Source: Heliocidaris tuberculata (lineage: Eukaryota > Echinodermata > Echinoidea > Camarodonta > Echinometridae). From it: a stretch of 64,000 nucleotides of DNA. The DNA is taken from NCBI GenBank assembly GCA_025618425.1, contig CM046833.1, forward strand, positions 36,653,774-36,717,773, in the 5' to 3' direction. The position numbers and the translations under genes were made by a program. Each line of letters starts with the position of its first letter. Within the stretch, counting starts at the first letter, position 1. Below the pieces are notes generated by a model. It was not told the DNA's origin. It made no database searches and saw nothing but the letters and a program-made list of their open reading frames with translations. Shown here one piece after another: positions 23,554 through 34,312 of the stretch.

Positions 23554-23708
23554 ATTGAGATACATGAATTATTTGAGTCATTATTTATGCTTTTAAGACG
23601 TGATGTGAAAATGCGTTGCATTTCAGACACCGCGGTCTATCGGCCCCGCGGTCTATCGGACCCGCGGTCTATCGGACCCGCGGTCTATCGGCCCCGCGGA
23701 CTATCGGG

Positions 23709-25379
23709 CGTAGACCAAAATATCTTGTGCATACCATATTGGTTACAGGTCCTCCAAAAAGAAAAATATCCTAGTGAGCAGAACATTTTGAAAAAATGAT
23801 ATTTAGTCGTTTTGTGTTGTTAAAGCAAATAGAAGAGTTTTCCGCCGCTACATCACAGTGATTTTACCGATTCGGCAAATTTGAAATTCACACATGTAGC
23901 CTATTGTGTTTACAACCTTTAAAAATTTATTAATTTTATATTGCTTTTCCGATTTCGTTCATACTTTCACCAATCTGCTTCTCTGATTTTTCTGCTTTGC
24001 CTTTAAAGGCTGGATTTTCTCTTTAACACAGGATAAAGACAGGGAGGACATCGAAATTTAGGGGACGAAACTAAACAGTAAAATAAGAATTGTCTAATAC
24101 ATGTACATATACCGGTATATACTTTTAATTAAGTCCTGCAAATGAATATGGCAAACACACAATAAATGAAATGTGTAAAACAACAACGAAAAGGGGGGAT
24201 TTCCACTTGAAGGTGTTGTTTTAAACAATAATAATTGTTTTTAACACTCATTCTTATTCAGTGTTGTTAATCTTTTGCAATGCAACCTGTTGTATCACTG
24301 GTTTCATCGCACAAGATGAAAAACACATTGGGTTTAATAAAGCTGAAATCGTTTGGAAACCCCTTGGGATCTCGAATCCACACAAAAAAAAAAAAAAAAA
24401 AAAAAAAAACTTAAACGGAGAGAAATTTTCTAGGTTCACCGTTTGCTAGATAGGACTGTCATATTGGTCAAGAGCAAAGTATTACTGAATGGTTTGTAGC
24501 TTTGCCAAATGAAGGGGGAGGGGGTAGGAGGAGTATACAAAATACGCGTATGCTTGAAAGCACGAACGACCGAGTCGAGGACTGGTAAAAAAGGAAGTGT
24601 GCAGAATGTCTGCAAAAGTTGTACTGTAATTAATGAGAGAGGGCGCTTCGCTGCAATGAACACAAAGAGATTCGATCATACCAGTATGCCCTCCGTATGA
24701 AGGGCTCTGATGAACAGCTACTGTTTGCTTGGACATAAGTCTGAAGTTTGGCTCCATGTAGGCCTGCATTCAGAGGTTTCTATTTAAAAACAACAACAAC
24801 GAATAAATAAAATAGAGACAATAAAATGCATGAATATTGATTGATACATCATTGTAAATTCAACTAGTAAATATTTCCTTACCCATTTCCCGAATAAATT
24901 ACAAGTTTGATATACATATATGCTGAAATCATATAAAATGCAGGCCTCATATAAGGCTCCTGTGGATATCTCTTCGGAACTAATGAAATTACCTTGTTGA
25001 CGTGGAATCTTTTTATACTATGGTTTTATTTTTAAAAAAAAGGGGGGGGGACAGATCCTGGAAAAGAATATTAAAGAGAGAAAACACAGATCAGTTTCAA
25101 GATTGTGCAAAACAAAGAGTCCACGTTTTGGATGGAAATGCAAAATGATTTGAAATTGAATCATTCTGTGTTAAAAAAAAAACACACTTGGGTATAGGTC
25201 TACTATGCGGAGTAGAAAACGAAATTAAAGATTTAGATATAAAAGCATGGAAGGAAATATATTCCCTCCTTGAAACTTTTCCCTAAGGAAGTAATAATGA
25301 CAAGGTTTTTTCACAAGTATCTTCATAGAAGAAGAAAAAAAAAAAAAAAGATTAAAAAGAGGCATAACAGAGAAAGCGG
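23709..25379. other. Intergenic AT-rich DNA
   Basis: It contains a 26-base A run near 24384-24409 and a G/A-rich stretch at 24509-24535. No exon was recognised. Confidence 0.4.
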
Positions 25380-26040
25380 AAGATGATTATTATAATTGAT
25401 TATGAAGAACTATGGATCCCCAAAGGAGAGAAACTGGAGGAAGATCTTTTTGTAGGGCTTCTGATATTCTAAAATGTATTTTAGTTGCTGACGATACGAG
25501 GATTTTCATGTCTCATACGAAAAAGCAACATTGCTTCAGTTGGTTTTCAACCGAGATATTAAATTAACTACTCATTGATTAATAGTAAATAAGTAGTGTA
25601 TTAATGAAAAGAAAACCAATTTTATGTTTACAAAAAAGAAAAATCTTGACCCTATCAAACTTTAAAAGAATAGTTGTGCTATTATTGAACAAGTATCTAA
25701 TGTAAAATTTATTGGCGTTACTACAAAGGACAAAATTAAGTTGGAATGATCATGTTGGTGTCGTGTGCAATACATTGGCAAAAAATATTGGTGTGATGCA
25801 CAAATTACAATTCCTCCCAAAACAAATTCTAGGAATGATATATAATTCTGTTGTATACCTTATTTATATTACTGTATCATTGCTTGGGGAAATGCATCTT
25901 CATGCCAGCTTAGCAAGATTCCGAAATTACAAAAAACGTGGAATAAGAATAATTTCCTTGCCCACAGCGGACTCAGACTAAAAATCTTACCATTTAGAGA
26001 CTTATATTCATTTCAAATTCAATTATTTATGTATCTATGT
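25380..26040 (+). pseudogene. Decayed non-LTR reverse transcriptase
   Basis: Fragments of a Jockey/CR1-group reverse transcriptase occur in order but in different frames. N-Y-G-S-P-K-E stands for the YG.PQG motif. ILKCILVADDTRIFMSH carries the catalytic ADD-type motif (usually F/Y-A-D-D). KKTNFM follows, then V-K-F-I-G-V-T and KLSWNDHVGVVCNTLAKNIG, HKLQFLPKQILGMIYNSVVY, RGIRII and LRLKILPFRDLYSFQIQLFM. Several frameshifts, a stop and a deletion after the first motif show it is dead. The 5' part is missing. Orientation is +. Confidence 0.8.
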
Positions 26041-26234
26041 AAAAAAAAAAAAGGAAAGTGAGAGAGACGAAAAGACTAAGAAAGAGAGAGGGAGGAAGAG
26101 AGAGAAATGAGGAAGGAAGAAAGAGGGAGAAAGAGAGAAAAGAGGGAAAGAGAAAGAGAGAGAGGTGGGGGGGGGGGGGGGGGGTGGAGGGGACTTGGAA
26201 ATCTCTTCATGTGTCCCCCTTGTGTCCCCCTCCC

Positions 26235-26265
<31 letters not shown>

Positions 26266-26275
26266 CATAAAATGG
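26041..26275. repeat. GA-rich tract with poly-G and (AAAAC)n
   Basis: A purine tract (AGAGAGAGGGAGG-type) runs to a 19-base G run near 26166-26184. After it comes an (AAAAC)n microsatellite near 26238-26266. Open frames across it are low-complexity. Confidence 0.8.
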
Positions 26276-26762
26276 AAAGGAGAAACCAAAGTCAGTCCTT
26301 TGATAGACATTTGTGTTCTCACCATTTCTCGTGTATCCAGAGTTGTCAAACTATAGGATTCTAAGTTTAAAAATATGAAAGAAATAACTCATAAGATTGA
26401 AATAGCGTACATGTTTCCAAAACTCGATTTCACCAAAATTTAACCTTTTATGATGTCCTTAGTCTCCACTCTGGCCCGCACTTAATTATGCAAACAATAA
26501 CATCTTTATCACATGAAGACATGCCCCCCCCCCCCCCCCTCTCTCTCTGAAACATAAAACATTTGTTGTTTTAAAATCTTGTATTTCTCAGTTTGTTTAC
26601 AAAACAGGCGCGTCAAAAACCGGACCCCCCCCCCCCGCCCTCCCCAATTGCTCATTTCACGAAATATGATAGATTTGCGGAACACAGGTAGCAAAACTCC
26701 TCAGGGATTGCACCATAACAGAGTTTAGTAATTACCATGAAGCTACAAACCAGCTTCATGAT

Positions 26763-26795
26763 TATATATAGTTTATACCGAGGTGACGTCTCAAA
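26763..26795 (+). promoter_or_regulatory. Putative core promoter: TATA box and CRE-like site
   Basis: TATATATA at 26763-26770 is followed 14 bases later by TGACGTC (26784-26790). A TSS about 30 bases past the TATA would fall near 26793, giving a 5' UTR of about 350 nt before the signal-peptide ATG. Inferred from spacing only. Confidence 0.4.
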
Positions 26796-26941
26796 ACGTC
26801 GAGGATCGGAGAGCCAGATAAGATAGAGGGAGACAGATAGACGCAGAGAGAGAGGACAGAGCTCAGCTAGCTAGCTAGAGATCGAGGAGAAAGAGGCGAG
26901 TGCATCATATGCACACAATAATATACTCACAGGCCTACTCG

Positions 26942-26995
26942 ATGGTGCAAGGAGACCCATATTTTGTGCATAGCTTAGTACAGTGCATACCGTAG
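26942..26995 (+). CDS. Possible 17-residue upstream ORF
   Basis: An ATG-to-TAG frame (MVQGDPYF..) lies in the presumed 5' leader about 150 bases before the main start. If transcribed it could reduce initiation at the main ATG. Short frames of this size also arise by chance. Confidence 0.25.
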   Translation: MVQGDPYFVHSLVQCIP

Positions 26996-27146
26996 TGTGT
27001 GACAAGTGTGTTAGATTTCTCGAGCAAGCGCTTTTATTCGCTCGCTCGTATACGGTACCGTTCGTTTGCGTTGTAACTGCATCACTGGAATAAATTGGAA
27101 TCAACGTAGAAATTGAAGAGGAGAGTCGTAGGGCGTTGGATTTTCC

Positions 27147-27239
27147 ATGGAAAATTTCATCAAAATGGCGTCGAACATGGCAGTCTACGTGGTTTTACTA
27201 TTCGCAATACTTTCTGTGGCATCAGCCGGCTATGTAGAG
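27147..27239 (+). CDS. First coding exon with signal peptide, secreted/membrane protein
   Basis: The frame opens MENFIKMASNMAVYVV and continues LLFAILSVASAGYVE, then meets a consensus donor GAG/GTAGGT in phase 0. A hydrophobic stretch of about 14 residues ending S-V-A-S-A before Gly-Tyr matches a classical signal peptide, cleaved after ASA. Two in-frame starts compete. The ATG at 27165 has a far better context (A at -3, G at +4, AAAATGGCG) than the one at 27147 (T at -3), so the protein probably begins MASNMAVYV. The GA-rich leader, CTAGCTAGCTAG run and local CpG enrichment fit a 5' UTR. No downstream exon could be identified, so the protein's identity is unknown. Confidence 0.72.
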
Positions 27240-27930
27240 GTAGGTTTTGAGTGATTTTCTTTTGATTTGTGTGATTTGAACAAATATTGTGTGAGATGCT
27301 CAGAAAAGAGATGCTGATCGGGGATGTGCGTGTGCAGTATATTATAGTGCACCTGTAATTTGTAGTGGTGAAGGGATGCCGGTTACGCGGCTTTTGTGAA
27401 CCTGTCGTCTGGAGTTGTGGAGATCTATTCATGTATATATTGTGTGTGATGATTATTAGACGGCAATTTATGAGACGTTGGGGCTTTTTTGTCTGCACAA
27501 TGATCATCTTTATGTGCTACATGTATTTATTCATGCTTCAACAGGATTCTGAATTTTGAACAGTAAATGGAATTGATCGATGTGCAGAAAATAAAGGGTG
27601 AAAGGGTTTGCAGAATGGAGAATAATTTATCATGATAATGAGTGGGGGGGGGGGGGGGGGGTGACTGGTGCATGGTGAGGGGTGGAGGCCAGAGGGGAGG
27701 GCCTTACACTGTACTGTTTTGGGTCTGTATTTCTGCCAGCATTTTTGGGCTTACCTTTAGAATCCAATGTCATCTATCGATTACAGAAATCGGGCTTTTT
27801 TCTTTTTGAACGATCGATTAAAGACATAAGCAACGGCCGTAGGTTCTACAATGTAGTTTGTGTAGAAAATTGAGGATACGTACCGGTACGTACGTGGGTA
27901 TACGGTACGTATGGGTGCCGATTTTTATAT
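27240..27930 (+). other. Start of intron 1 of the signal-peptide gene
   Basis: It follows the GTAGGT donor. A run of 18 G lies at 27644-27661 and a GTACGTACGTGGGTATACGGTACG stretch just before the minisatellite. No second exon was recognised. Confidence 0.4.
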
Positions 27931-27939
27931 GGATACGGA

Positions 27940-29015
27940 GTAGGGCCTAGGGAGTATAGAGATAGTGAGAAAGTGCATGGATACGTGGATACGGAGTTGA
28001 GTATGTCGGAGAAAGTGAGGAGAGTGGATACGCAGATATTGTGGATATGAAGGAGAAAATGAGAGAGTGGATACGTGGATACGGAGTTGGAGTATGTCGG
28101 AGAAAGTGAGGAGAGTGGATACGCGGATGGGAGTAGGAGTATGTAAGAGAAAGTGAGAAAGTGGATACGCGGATACGGACAAGGAGTATATTATAGAAAG
28201 TGAGAGAGTGAATGAGTTCGAGTATGTAGAATAAAATGAGAAAGTGGATACGTGGATACGGAGTTGGAGTATGTCTGAGAACGTGAGGAGAGTGGATACG
28301 CGGATGGGAGTAGGAGTATGTAAGAGAAAGTGAGAAAGTGGATACGCGGATACGGACAAGGAGTATATTATAGAAAGTGAGAGAGTGAATGAGTTCGAGT
28401 ATGTAGAATAAAATGAGAAAGTGGATACGTGGATACGGAGTTGGAGTATGTCGGAGAAAGTGAGGAGAGTGCGCGGATGGGAGTAGGAGTATGTAAGAGA
28501 AAGTGAGAAAGTGGATACGCGGATACGGACAAGGAGTATATTATAGAAAGTGAGAGAGTGAATGAGTTCGAGTATGTAGAATAAAATGAGAAAGTGGATA
28601 CGTGGATACGGAGTTGGAGTATGTCGGAGAAAGTGAGGAGAGTGCGCGGATGGGAGTAGGAGTACTATGTAAGAGAAAGTGAGAAAGTGGATACGCGGAT
28701 ACGGACAAGGAGTATATTATAGAAAGTGAGAGAGTGAATGAGTTCGAGTATGTAGAATAAAATGAGAGAGTGGATACGTGGATACGGAGTTGGAGTATGT
28801 CCGAGAACGTGAGGAGAGTGGATACTCGGATACGGAGTAGGAGTATGTTAGAGAAAATGAGAGAATGGATACGTGGATGGAGTTTGAGTATGTTGGAGAA
28901 AGCGAGGAGAGTGGATACGTGGATACGGATACGGAGTATGTTGGAGAAAGCGAGGAGAGTGGATACGTGGATACGGATACGGAGTATATTGGAGAAAGTG
29001 AGTAGAGTGGATACG
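27940..29015. repeat. GTGGATAC minisatellite with ~175 bp higher-order repeat
   Basis: The sequence is built from GTGGATACGTGGATACGG, AGTTGGAGTATGTCGG and AGAAAGTGAGGAGAGTG. The marker phrase AATGAGTTCGAGTATG recurs at 28211, 28388, 28561 and 28737, giving a higher-order period of 173-177 bp. Outside that block the units are shorter and more diverged. Long minus-strand frames are repeat translations rich in STYPLS. It lies in the presumed intron of the signal-peptide gene. Confidence 0.9.
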
Positions 29016-29835
29016 GAGTATAAGTGTTTGAAAGAAACAAAAATACTTAACGCAAAAGATGATAAAAACATAATTCAAAGAAAGATAGGCCTATTTAAGA
29101 ATAACTTTGGAAAGAAAGGAATATGTTTTACGATAGGAGAAAAATAAAAATTAACATCAGAAAGAAACAAAAATAAAAAGAGAAAAACAGGAGAAAGTAA
29201 TCATATACTTTCACATTCAGTAAATCACGAATACGAATAGCCGAAATATGCTACATTATATGAATCATCTTTCGTTTTATTTCAAAGAACTATATTACAG
29301 AGAGACGATATAGGAGACAAAGTTTTTGTCTCATGTATTATCGTATATTTACCCTTCTAACTGCTTAACTTTTCAATAATATTAAATTATGTTCGTTCCA
29401 CAGATGGAAACAGGAGAGTAATATTTGATGTTTTGTTTGGAATACACTCCTATATATAATTTGCATTCTTTGACATCGATAATACGGAGAAAGAGATATA
29501 TTTGGAGCATAATAATCCAACGGTATACTACGGAAATAATTATTTCTCTGTTTGGAATATATTCTCATCAAATCAGTGACACATTATGGCTATCTGTTTT
29601 ACAATCACCAAATGTCTTTTGTCTTTCAAAATTTACTTACATTTATATAGTAGGCCTAATATCAATGTTGGGAGAAAGTATTTTTTTCTTCAGAATAACT
29701 TTAATCTATATGAAAAATTATATTCAAATAAGAAGTGTATTTCGATCTTTCTCTGTACTATCTTTCATCAAATTATAGTTACAAAATAGTCACATATGAA
29801 TTTATATAATATTTCAATGATGCATACAAATGAGT
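29016..29835. other. AT-rich spacer between two arrays
   Basis: Very AT-rich. A 117-codon frame at 29425 is hydrophobic and isoleucine-rich, with no splice context, so it is not called. Confidence 0.4.
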
Positions 29836-29839
29836 GTCC

Positions 29840-31300
29840 TAAGGTCACATGAACCCTGGTGTACTAGGGTCATATGGGCCCAGAGGGTTCGGTAACAAAA
29901 TATTAATAGAGTTTTTAAAAAGTCACGTATGAACCCTAGTGTCCTATAGGGTCACATGGAACCTGGAGTCCTAGGGTCAGGCGGACCCCGGAGTCCTAAC
30001 GTCACGCGTACCCCAGTGTCCTAAGGTCACGGGGACCCCGGTGTCCAAGAGTCATGCGGACCCCGTGTCCTAGGGTCACGCAGGCCCCGGTGTCTAATAG
30101 TGTCTTAGGAACTTAGGGTTAGGGTTAAGGTTTGGGTTTGAGTTAGGGTTTGTGTTTGGGGAACTGAAACCCGGTGTCCTAGGGTCACGCGGACCCCGGA
30201 GTCCTAGGGTCACGCGGACCCCGGTGTCCTAGGGTCACGCGGACCCCGGTGTCCTAGGGTCACGCGGACCCCGGTGTCCTAGGGTCACGCGGACCCCGGT
30301 GTCCTAGGGTCACGCGGACCCCGGTGTCCTAGGGTCACGCGGACCCCGGTGTCCTAGGGTCACGCGGACCCCGGTGTCCTAGGGTCACGCAGACCCCGGT
30401 GTCCAAGGGTCACGCGGACCCCGGTGTCTAATAGTGTCTTAGTAACTTAGGGTTACGGTTAAGGTTTGGGTTTGAGTTAGGGTTTGTGTTTGGGGAACTG
30501 AAACCCGGTGTCCTAGGGTCACGCGGACCCCGGAGTCCTAGGGTCACGCGGACCCCGGTGTCCTAGGGTCACGCGGACCCCGGTGTCCTAGGGTCACGCG
30601 GACCCCGGAGTCCTAGGGTCACGCGGACCCCGGTGTCCTAGGGTCACGCGGACCCCGGTGTCCTAGGGTCACGCGGACCCCGGTGTCCTAGGGTCACGCG
30701 GACCCCGGTGTCCTAGGGTCACGCGGACCCCGGTGTCCTAGGGTCACGCGGACCCCGGTGTCCAAAGGTCACGCGGACCCCGTGTCGTAGGGTCACGCGG
30801 ACCCCGGTGTCTAATAGTGTCTTAGTAACTTAGGGTTAGGGTTAAGGTTTGGGTTTGAGTTAGGGTTTGTGTTTGGGGAACTGAAACCCGGTGTCCTAGG
30901 GTCACGCGGACCCCGGTGTCCTAGGGTCACGCGGACCCCGGTGTCCTAGGGTCACGCGGACCCCGGAGTCCTAGGGTCACGCGGACCCCGGAGTCCTAGG
31001 GTCACGCGGACCCCGGTGTCCTAGGGTCACGCGGACCCCGGTGTCCTAGGGTCACGCGGACCCCGGAGTCCTAGGGTCACGCGGACCCCGGTGTCCTAGG
31101 GTCACGCGGACCCCGGTGTCCTAGGGTCACGCGGACCCCGTGTCCTAGGGTCACGCGGACCCCGGAGTCCTAGGGTCACGCGGACCCGTGTGTCTAGTGG
31201 TGTCATGCAACCTTAGGGTTAGGGTTAAGGTTTGGGTTTGGGTTAAGGTTTGTGTTTGTGGAACTGAAACTGTGTCCTAGAGTGACGCAAACCCTGGTGT
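29840..31300. repeat. 25 bp GC-rich hairpin satellite with telomere-like blocks
   Basis: The unit is GTCCTAGGGTCACGCGGACCCCGGT (25 bp, with T/A variation at one site). Roughly 35 near-identical copies fall in three blocks (about 30170-30428, 30500-30811, 30886-31190), and diverged copies lie at 29840-30090. Each unit contains GGGTC-ACGCG-GACCC, a 5 bp stem with 5 base loop. The blocks are separated by a ~75 bp segment with TTAGGGTTAGGGTTAAGG, GGGTTTGAGTTAGGG and a constant GGGGAACTGAAACCC, starting near 30095, 30429, 30812 and 31195. The last two intervals are both 383 bp, so a higher-order repeat of about 0.38 kb exists. Confidence 0.93.
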
Positions 31301-31917
31301 CCAAAGGTCATGGGATCCTTAGATTAGGGTTAGGGTTATAAAGAATAATTCAAAGAAATTAAGGAAAATATGAAAAGATAAAACAAGAATAACGTAAGTA
31401 AAAAAAAAAAAAACAGTAAAAAGACACTGTTTTAGTCAACTTAAAACTAAATTCTTTTTAATATCTTAGTCAACATAAATAATGATGGCTACGCTTCCCC
31501 TGTTGATGTCCATACAATCAGAACTCCCCACTGGTCGACGTTAATGCACGTGTTCTCTTTTCGACTTGGAGTGCGTCGAAGTCCGCCCGAAAGAAAAGTC
31601 CTAGCTATTGTCGTCATTATCATAATAAACTTTTTCAGAATCATTATCATCATTTCACTTATGCCTTTTATTTTATTACATTTCTTGTCTAATGATATTG
31701 ATATTACCATTAACGTCACCTATCTGTTTCCTATTTTTTTCTTTTTTTTTTTTTTGGGGGGGGGGGGCGGGGATTGGGTTAATTTTCTTTACACAGAAAT
31801 TCGATTTATCTTTAACATCACCTCCACCACTATCTTCATCATCATCACCATTACATTACCATCATACCTTTGTGCAACCGTCATATTATTATATTCTTCA
31901 TATTAAATGGTTTACTT
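31301..31917. other. Intergenic; residual telomere-like word and poly-T/poly-G
   Basis: TTAGATTAGGGTTAGGG at 31320 marks the end of the satellite. A T-run followed by an 11-base G-run lies near 31738-31767. No gene is seen. Confidence 0.45.
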
Positions 31918-33386
31918 CAGGGGCGGCGGAGCGTCTTTCAGAGTGGGGGGGGGGGACCTACTAAAAAGGGCACTTTTCAGGGGAAAAGGGGCACCTACAA
32001 GGGGTGAACATAAAGGGGAAAAAGGACCATTGACCATTTTCTGACATTGGTATTACCCTACAGTCTAATTAATATTACTTTTATCAAGCATCAACAACAA
32101 ATTTAGGACTTTTTTGTAATGCTGACGTCTTTGAGTTGTACATTATTTACAGCGATATAATGAAAATGACAACAGCAAATTCATTGGGGGGGGGGGATGT
32201 CCAATGATCTTGTAATATATAATATGTATAACATACTTTATACAATCTGTTTTATTTCATTATATACTGTAAAGCCTAGCTAGCGTAACGAACGAGTTAT
32301 GGGGACATTTTCAGAAAATATTGGCCTTATATACTTGGTGTAAATTATTGGCACATTCGAGCGAGCGAAATGAGAAATGAGGTACTGTGCCTCTTTGTCT
32401 CCACCTCCGCTGCCTTACATTGTAATTTGGGTAATATGGGTACCTGTAAAGCCGCATGGATTGTTTAAAGCTAGATATGCTCTTTTTGGTCAGAATAAAC
32501 AGTTGGAAATATACGTAACAGTAGCCAGGTATTATAAGAACAGCAAAGGACTTTATTCAGGGTTCCATGACATTTGCTCCTGTGACAATTGCTCCGGTCT
32601 AACTTTACGATGTTAATTCTAAACCTAAACCTAACCTTAAATCTAACCCTAACCCTAATCATAATATTCACATTGTCCTTAACAAAAAAACGAAATTATG
32701 ACCTTCACCTTAACCTTTGACCTATAGAGATATGGACGGAGGAGCAAATGTCGCAGGAGCAAATGTAGTGTCACCTTATTCAGAGGTATAAAGGGGCACT
32801 TATAACTGAGGTGAAAGAGTGCACTTACGAGAAGAGGAAAAGGGCACATATTACAATGTAAAGGGGGCAGTTATCAGAAGTAAAATGCACTTATCAAAAG
32901 AGAGAAGTGCATATATTAGAGAGAAAAGGGGGAAATATTCATATACGAAAAGGGGCACTTATCAGAAGGAGAAAAGGATACTTGTTAAAAGAAAGGTGGC
33001 AATTATCAGATTTGAAAAGGGGCACTTATCACAAGTAAAGAGGAGGCACTTATCAGACGTAAAGAAGGGACACTTATCAGAAGAGGAAAATGGGTACTTA
33101 TTTGAAGGGAAAAGGGCACGCATTAAAAGTAATAATGCACTTATGAAAGGAGAAAAGGGCATATATTAGAGAGAAAAACGGGGCAATATTTACATTCGCA
33201 AAGGGGCACTTATCTGAAAGAGCAAGGGCACTTATTAAAAAGGAAACGAGCACATTTACTAGTAAAAAAGGGGCACTTACGAGAAAGGGGCATTTTTCAG
33301 AAATAAAAAGGGCACTTTCGGGGTACTTGAAAAAGTGGAGGGCACTGTGCCCCCTGCCCCCTCCCCCTCCGTGCGCGCCACCCCTG
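31918..33386. mobile_element. hAT-like non-autonomous element, 1.47 kb
   Basis: The left end CAGGGGCGGCGGAGCG and the inverse of the right end CAGGGGTGGCGCGCACGG are short TIRs. They are flanked by GTTTACTT (31910-31917) and GTTTACTA (33387-33394), an 8 bp duplication with one mismatch. CAGRGG ends plus an 8 bp duplication are the hAT signature. The interior is a degenerate array of GGGGCACTTATCAGAAGTAA-type units of about 25-35 bp at 32785-33340. There is no transposase frame. Confidence 0.78.
32561..32775. mobile_element. Nested 215 bp hAT-like MITE
   Basis: TTATTCAG occurs exactly on both sides (32553-32560 and 32776-32783), an 8 bp duplication. TIRs contain GACATTTGCTCCTGTGACA and its inverse (GCGACATTTGCTCC and ACATTTGCTCCTG as read from the right). 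The core holds CTAACCCTAACCCTAA, a short telomere-like run on the C-rich strand. It is inserted into the 31918-33386 element and is therefore younger. Confidence 0.8.
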
Positions 33387-33540
33387 GTTTACTAAAAGGA
33401 AAAGGCAACCTTGATATTAATTTTTCTGATTCTTTTAAAACCAAGTTGATATCAGGATGTACTTCCATTTATTTATTTTTTTATTTCCTTTTATTTATAT
33501 GTTTTTTTGAGAACCCCCAAAACAATTATTCAAAGAACTG

Positions 33541-33779
33541 AGACAAAGATAAATTCCAACTAGAAACACGGAAGTAAAGAAATACATAGAGGGAAGAGGA
33601 TAGGTTAAATGGAAAATAAAAAAAATTCATAAAGAGAAAAGGACAGAAAACGAAGAATAAGAAGAAAAAGACTTAAAAGAAAAGATGATAGAAAAAAAAG
33701 AAACACATAAGGAAAGAGAAGAGGAAAGAAGAGAAATAAATAAAGAATTGCTTAATATAAGAACAGAAATTATAAATTG
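33541..33779. other. A/G-rich low-complexity sequence
   Basis: AAGAAAAGAC/AGAAGAGG-type purine-rich text without a gene. Confidence 0.6.
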
Positions 33780-33880
33780 AACTATCCTCTGCTCTTTTCT
33801 TAAGTATTTCTCGCTTTCAATTAATGATAATAATTAAATGAAAGCGAGAAATACTTAAGAAAAGAGCAGAGAATAGTTCA
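33779..33880. repeat. Near-perfect hairpin, ~40 bp arms
   Basis: GAACTATCCTCTGCTCTTTT continuing to TCTCGCTTTC is inverted, with one mismatch, after a ~20 base AT spacer. The element is short, complete and free of flanking repeats. Cruciform extrusion or a recent foldback insertion is possible. Confidence 0.85.
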
Positions 33881-34058
33881 TTGGAAAAAACAATACATAC
33901 CGCTCTCTGTCTCTCTCATTCATGTCATTGCCTTTCTCTTATTCTTCTTTCAAAACTTCGGTTTCCATCTCTTTGCCCAACTTCTAATAAATAAAACGAA
34001 TTTTATTGGAATTTTTCTTAGCTTCTATTTTTCCATTTCTATCACTCTTTGTCATACA

Positions 34059-34061
<3 letters not shown>

Positions 34062-34100
<39 letters not shown>

Positions 34101-34247
34101 ATCCGCTCACTCTTTATTCTCCTCCTCTCTACATAATTATTTACTGTTTATGTTCATTCTTCCATCATGGGGAGGTAAATCATGATGCAGAAATATATAC
34201 AAAGCGAATAAACAATTTTATGCCCCCCCCGTCTCTTTCTCTCTCTC

Positions 34248-34308
<61 letters not shown>

Positions 34309-34312
34309 ATCC
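34062..34312. repeat. (CT)n microsatellites
   Basis: Two TCTCTC runs (34062-34098 and about 34230-34310), with a spacer of ordinary sequence and a short C run. Confidence 0.9.

Larger units (their letters stand above)
21361..23708. mobile_element. 2.35 kb element bounded by inverted CCGCGG arrays
   Basis: The left end starts CCCGATAGTCCGCGGG and the right end closes with the inverse CCGCGGACTATCGGG. Both ends are arrays of a 16 bp unit (consensus CCGCGGGGCCGATAGA). There are about seven units at 21369-21488 and about five at 23630-23704, in opposite orientation. Both arrays end inward with GACCGCGG(C/T)GTCT(C/G)AATG. The precise inverse symmetry argues for long terminal inverted repeats of a DNA transposon. 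No transposase frame is present, and no convincing target duplication was found. The interior carries further insertions. Confidence 0.65.

Noticed and set aside
25380..26040. Active non-LTR retrotransposon
   Set aside because: Motifs are in different frames with stops and a deletion, and no 5' region or endonuclease is present.
26035..26364. Frames across the GA/poly-G tract
   Set aside because: Low-complexity Arg/Glu/Gly or Ser/Leu/Pro translations of simple sequence.
28541..29071. 176-codon minus-strand frame
   Set aside because: It is a translation of the GTGGATAC minisatellite; several frames are open because the repeat lacks stops.
29840..31300. CRISPR-like array
   Set aside because: Units are contiguous 25 bp tandem repeats with no variable spacers, in eukaryotic DNA without cas genes.
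30095..31340. True telomere or chromosome end
   Set aside because: TTAGGG-type blocks are short, degenerate and interspersed with satellite, with ordinary sequence on both sides.
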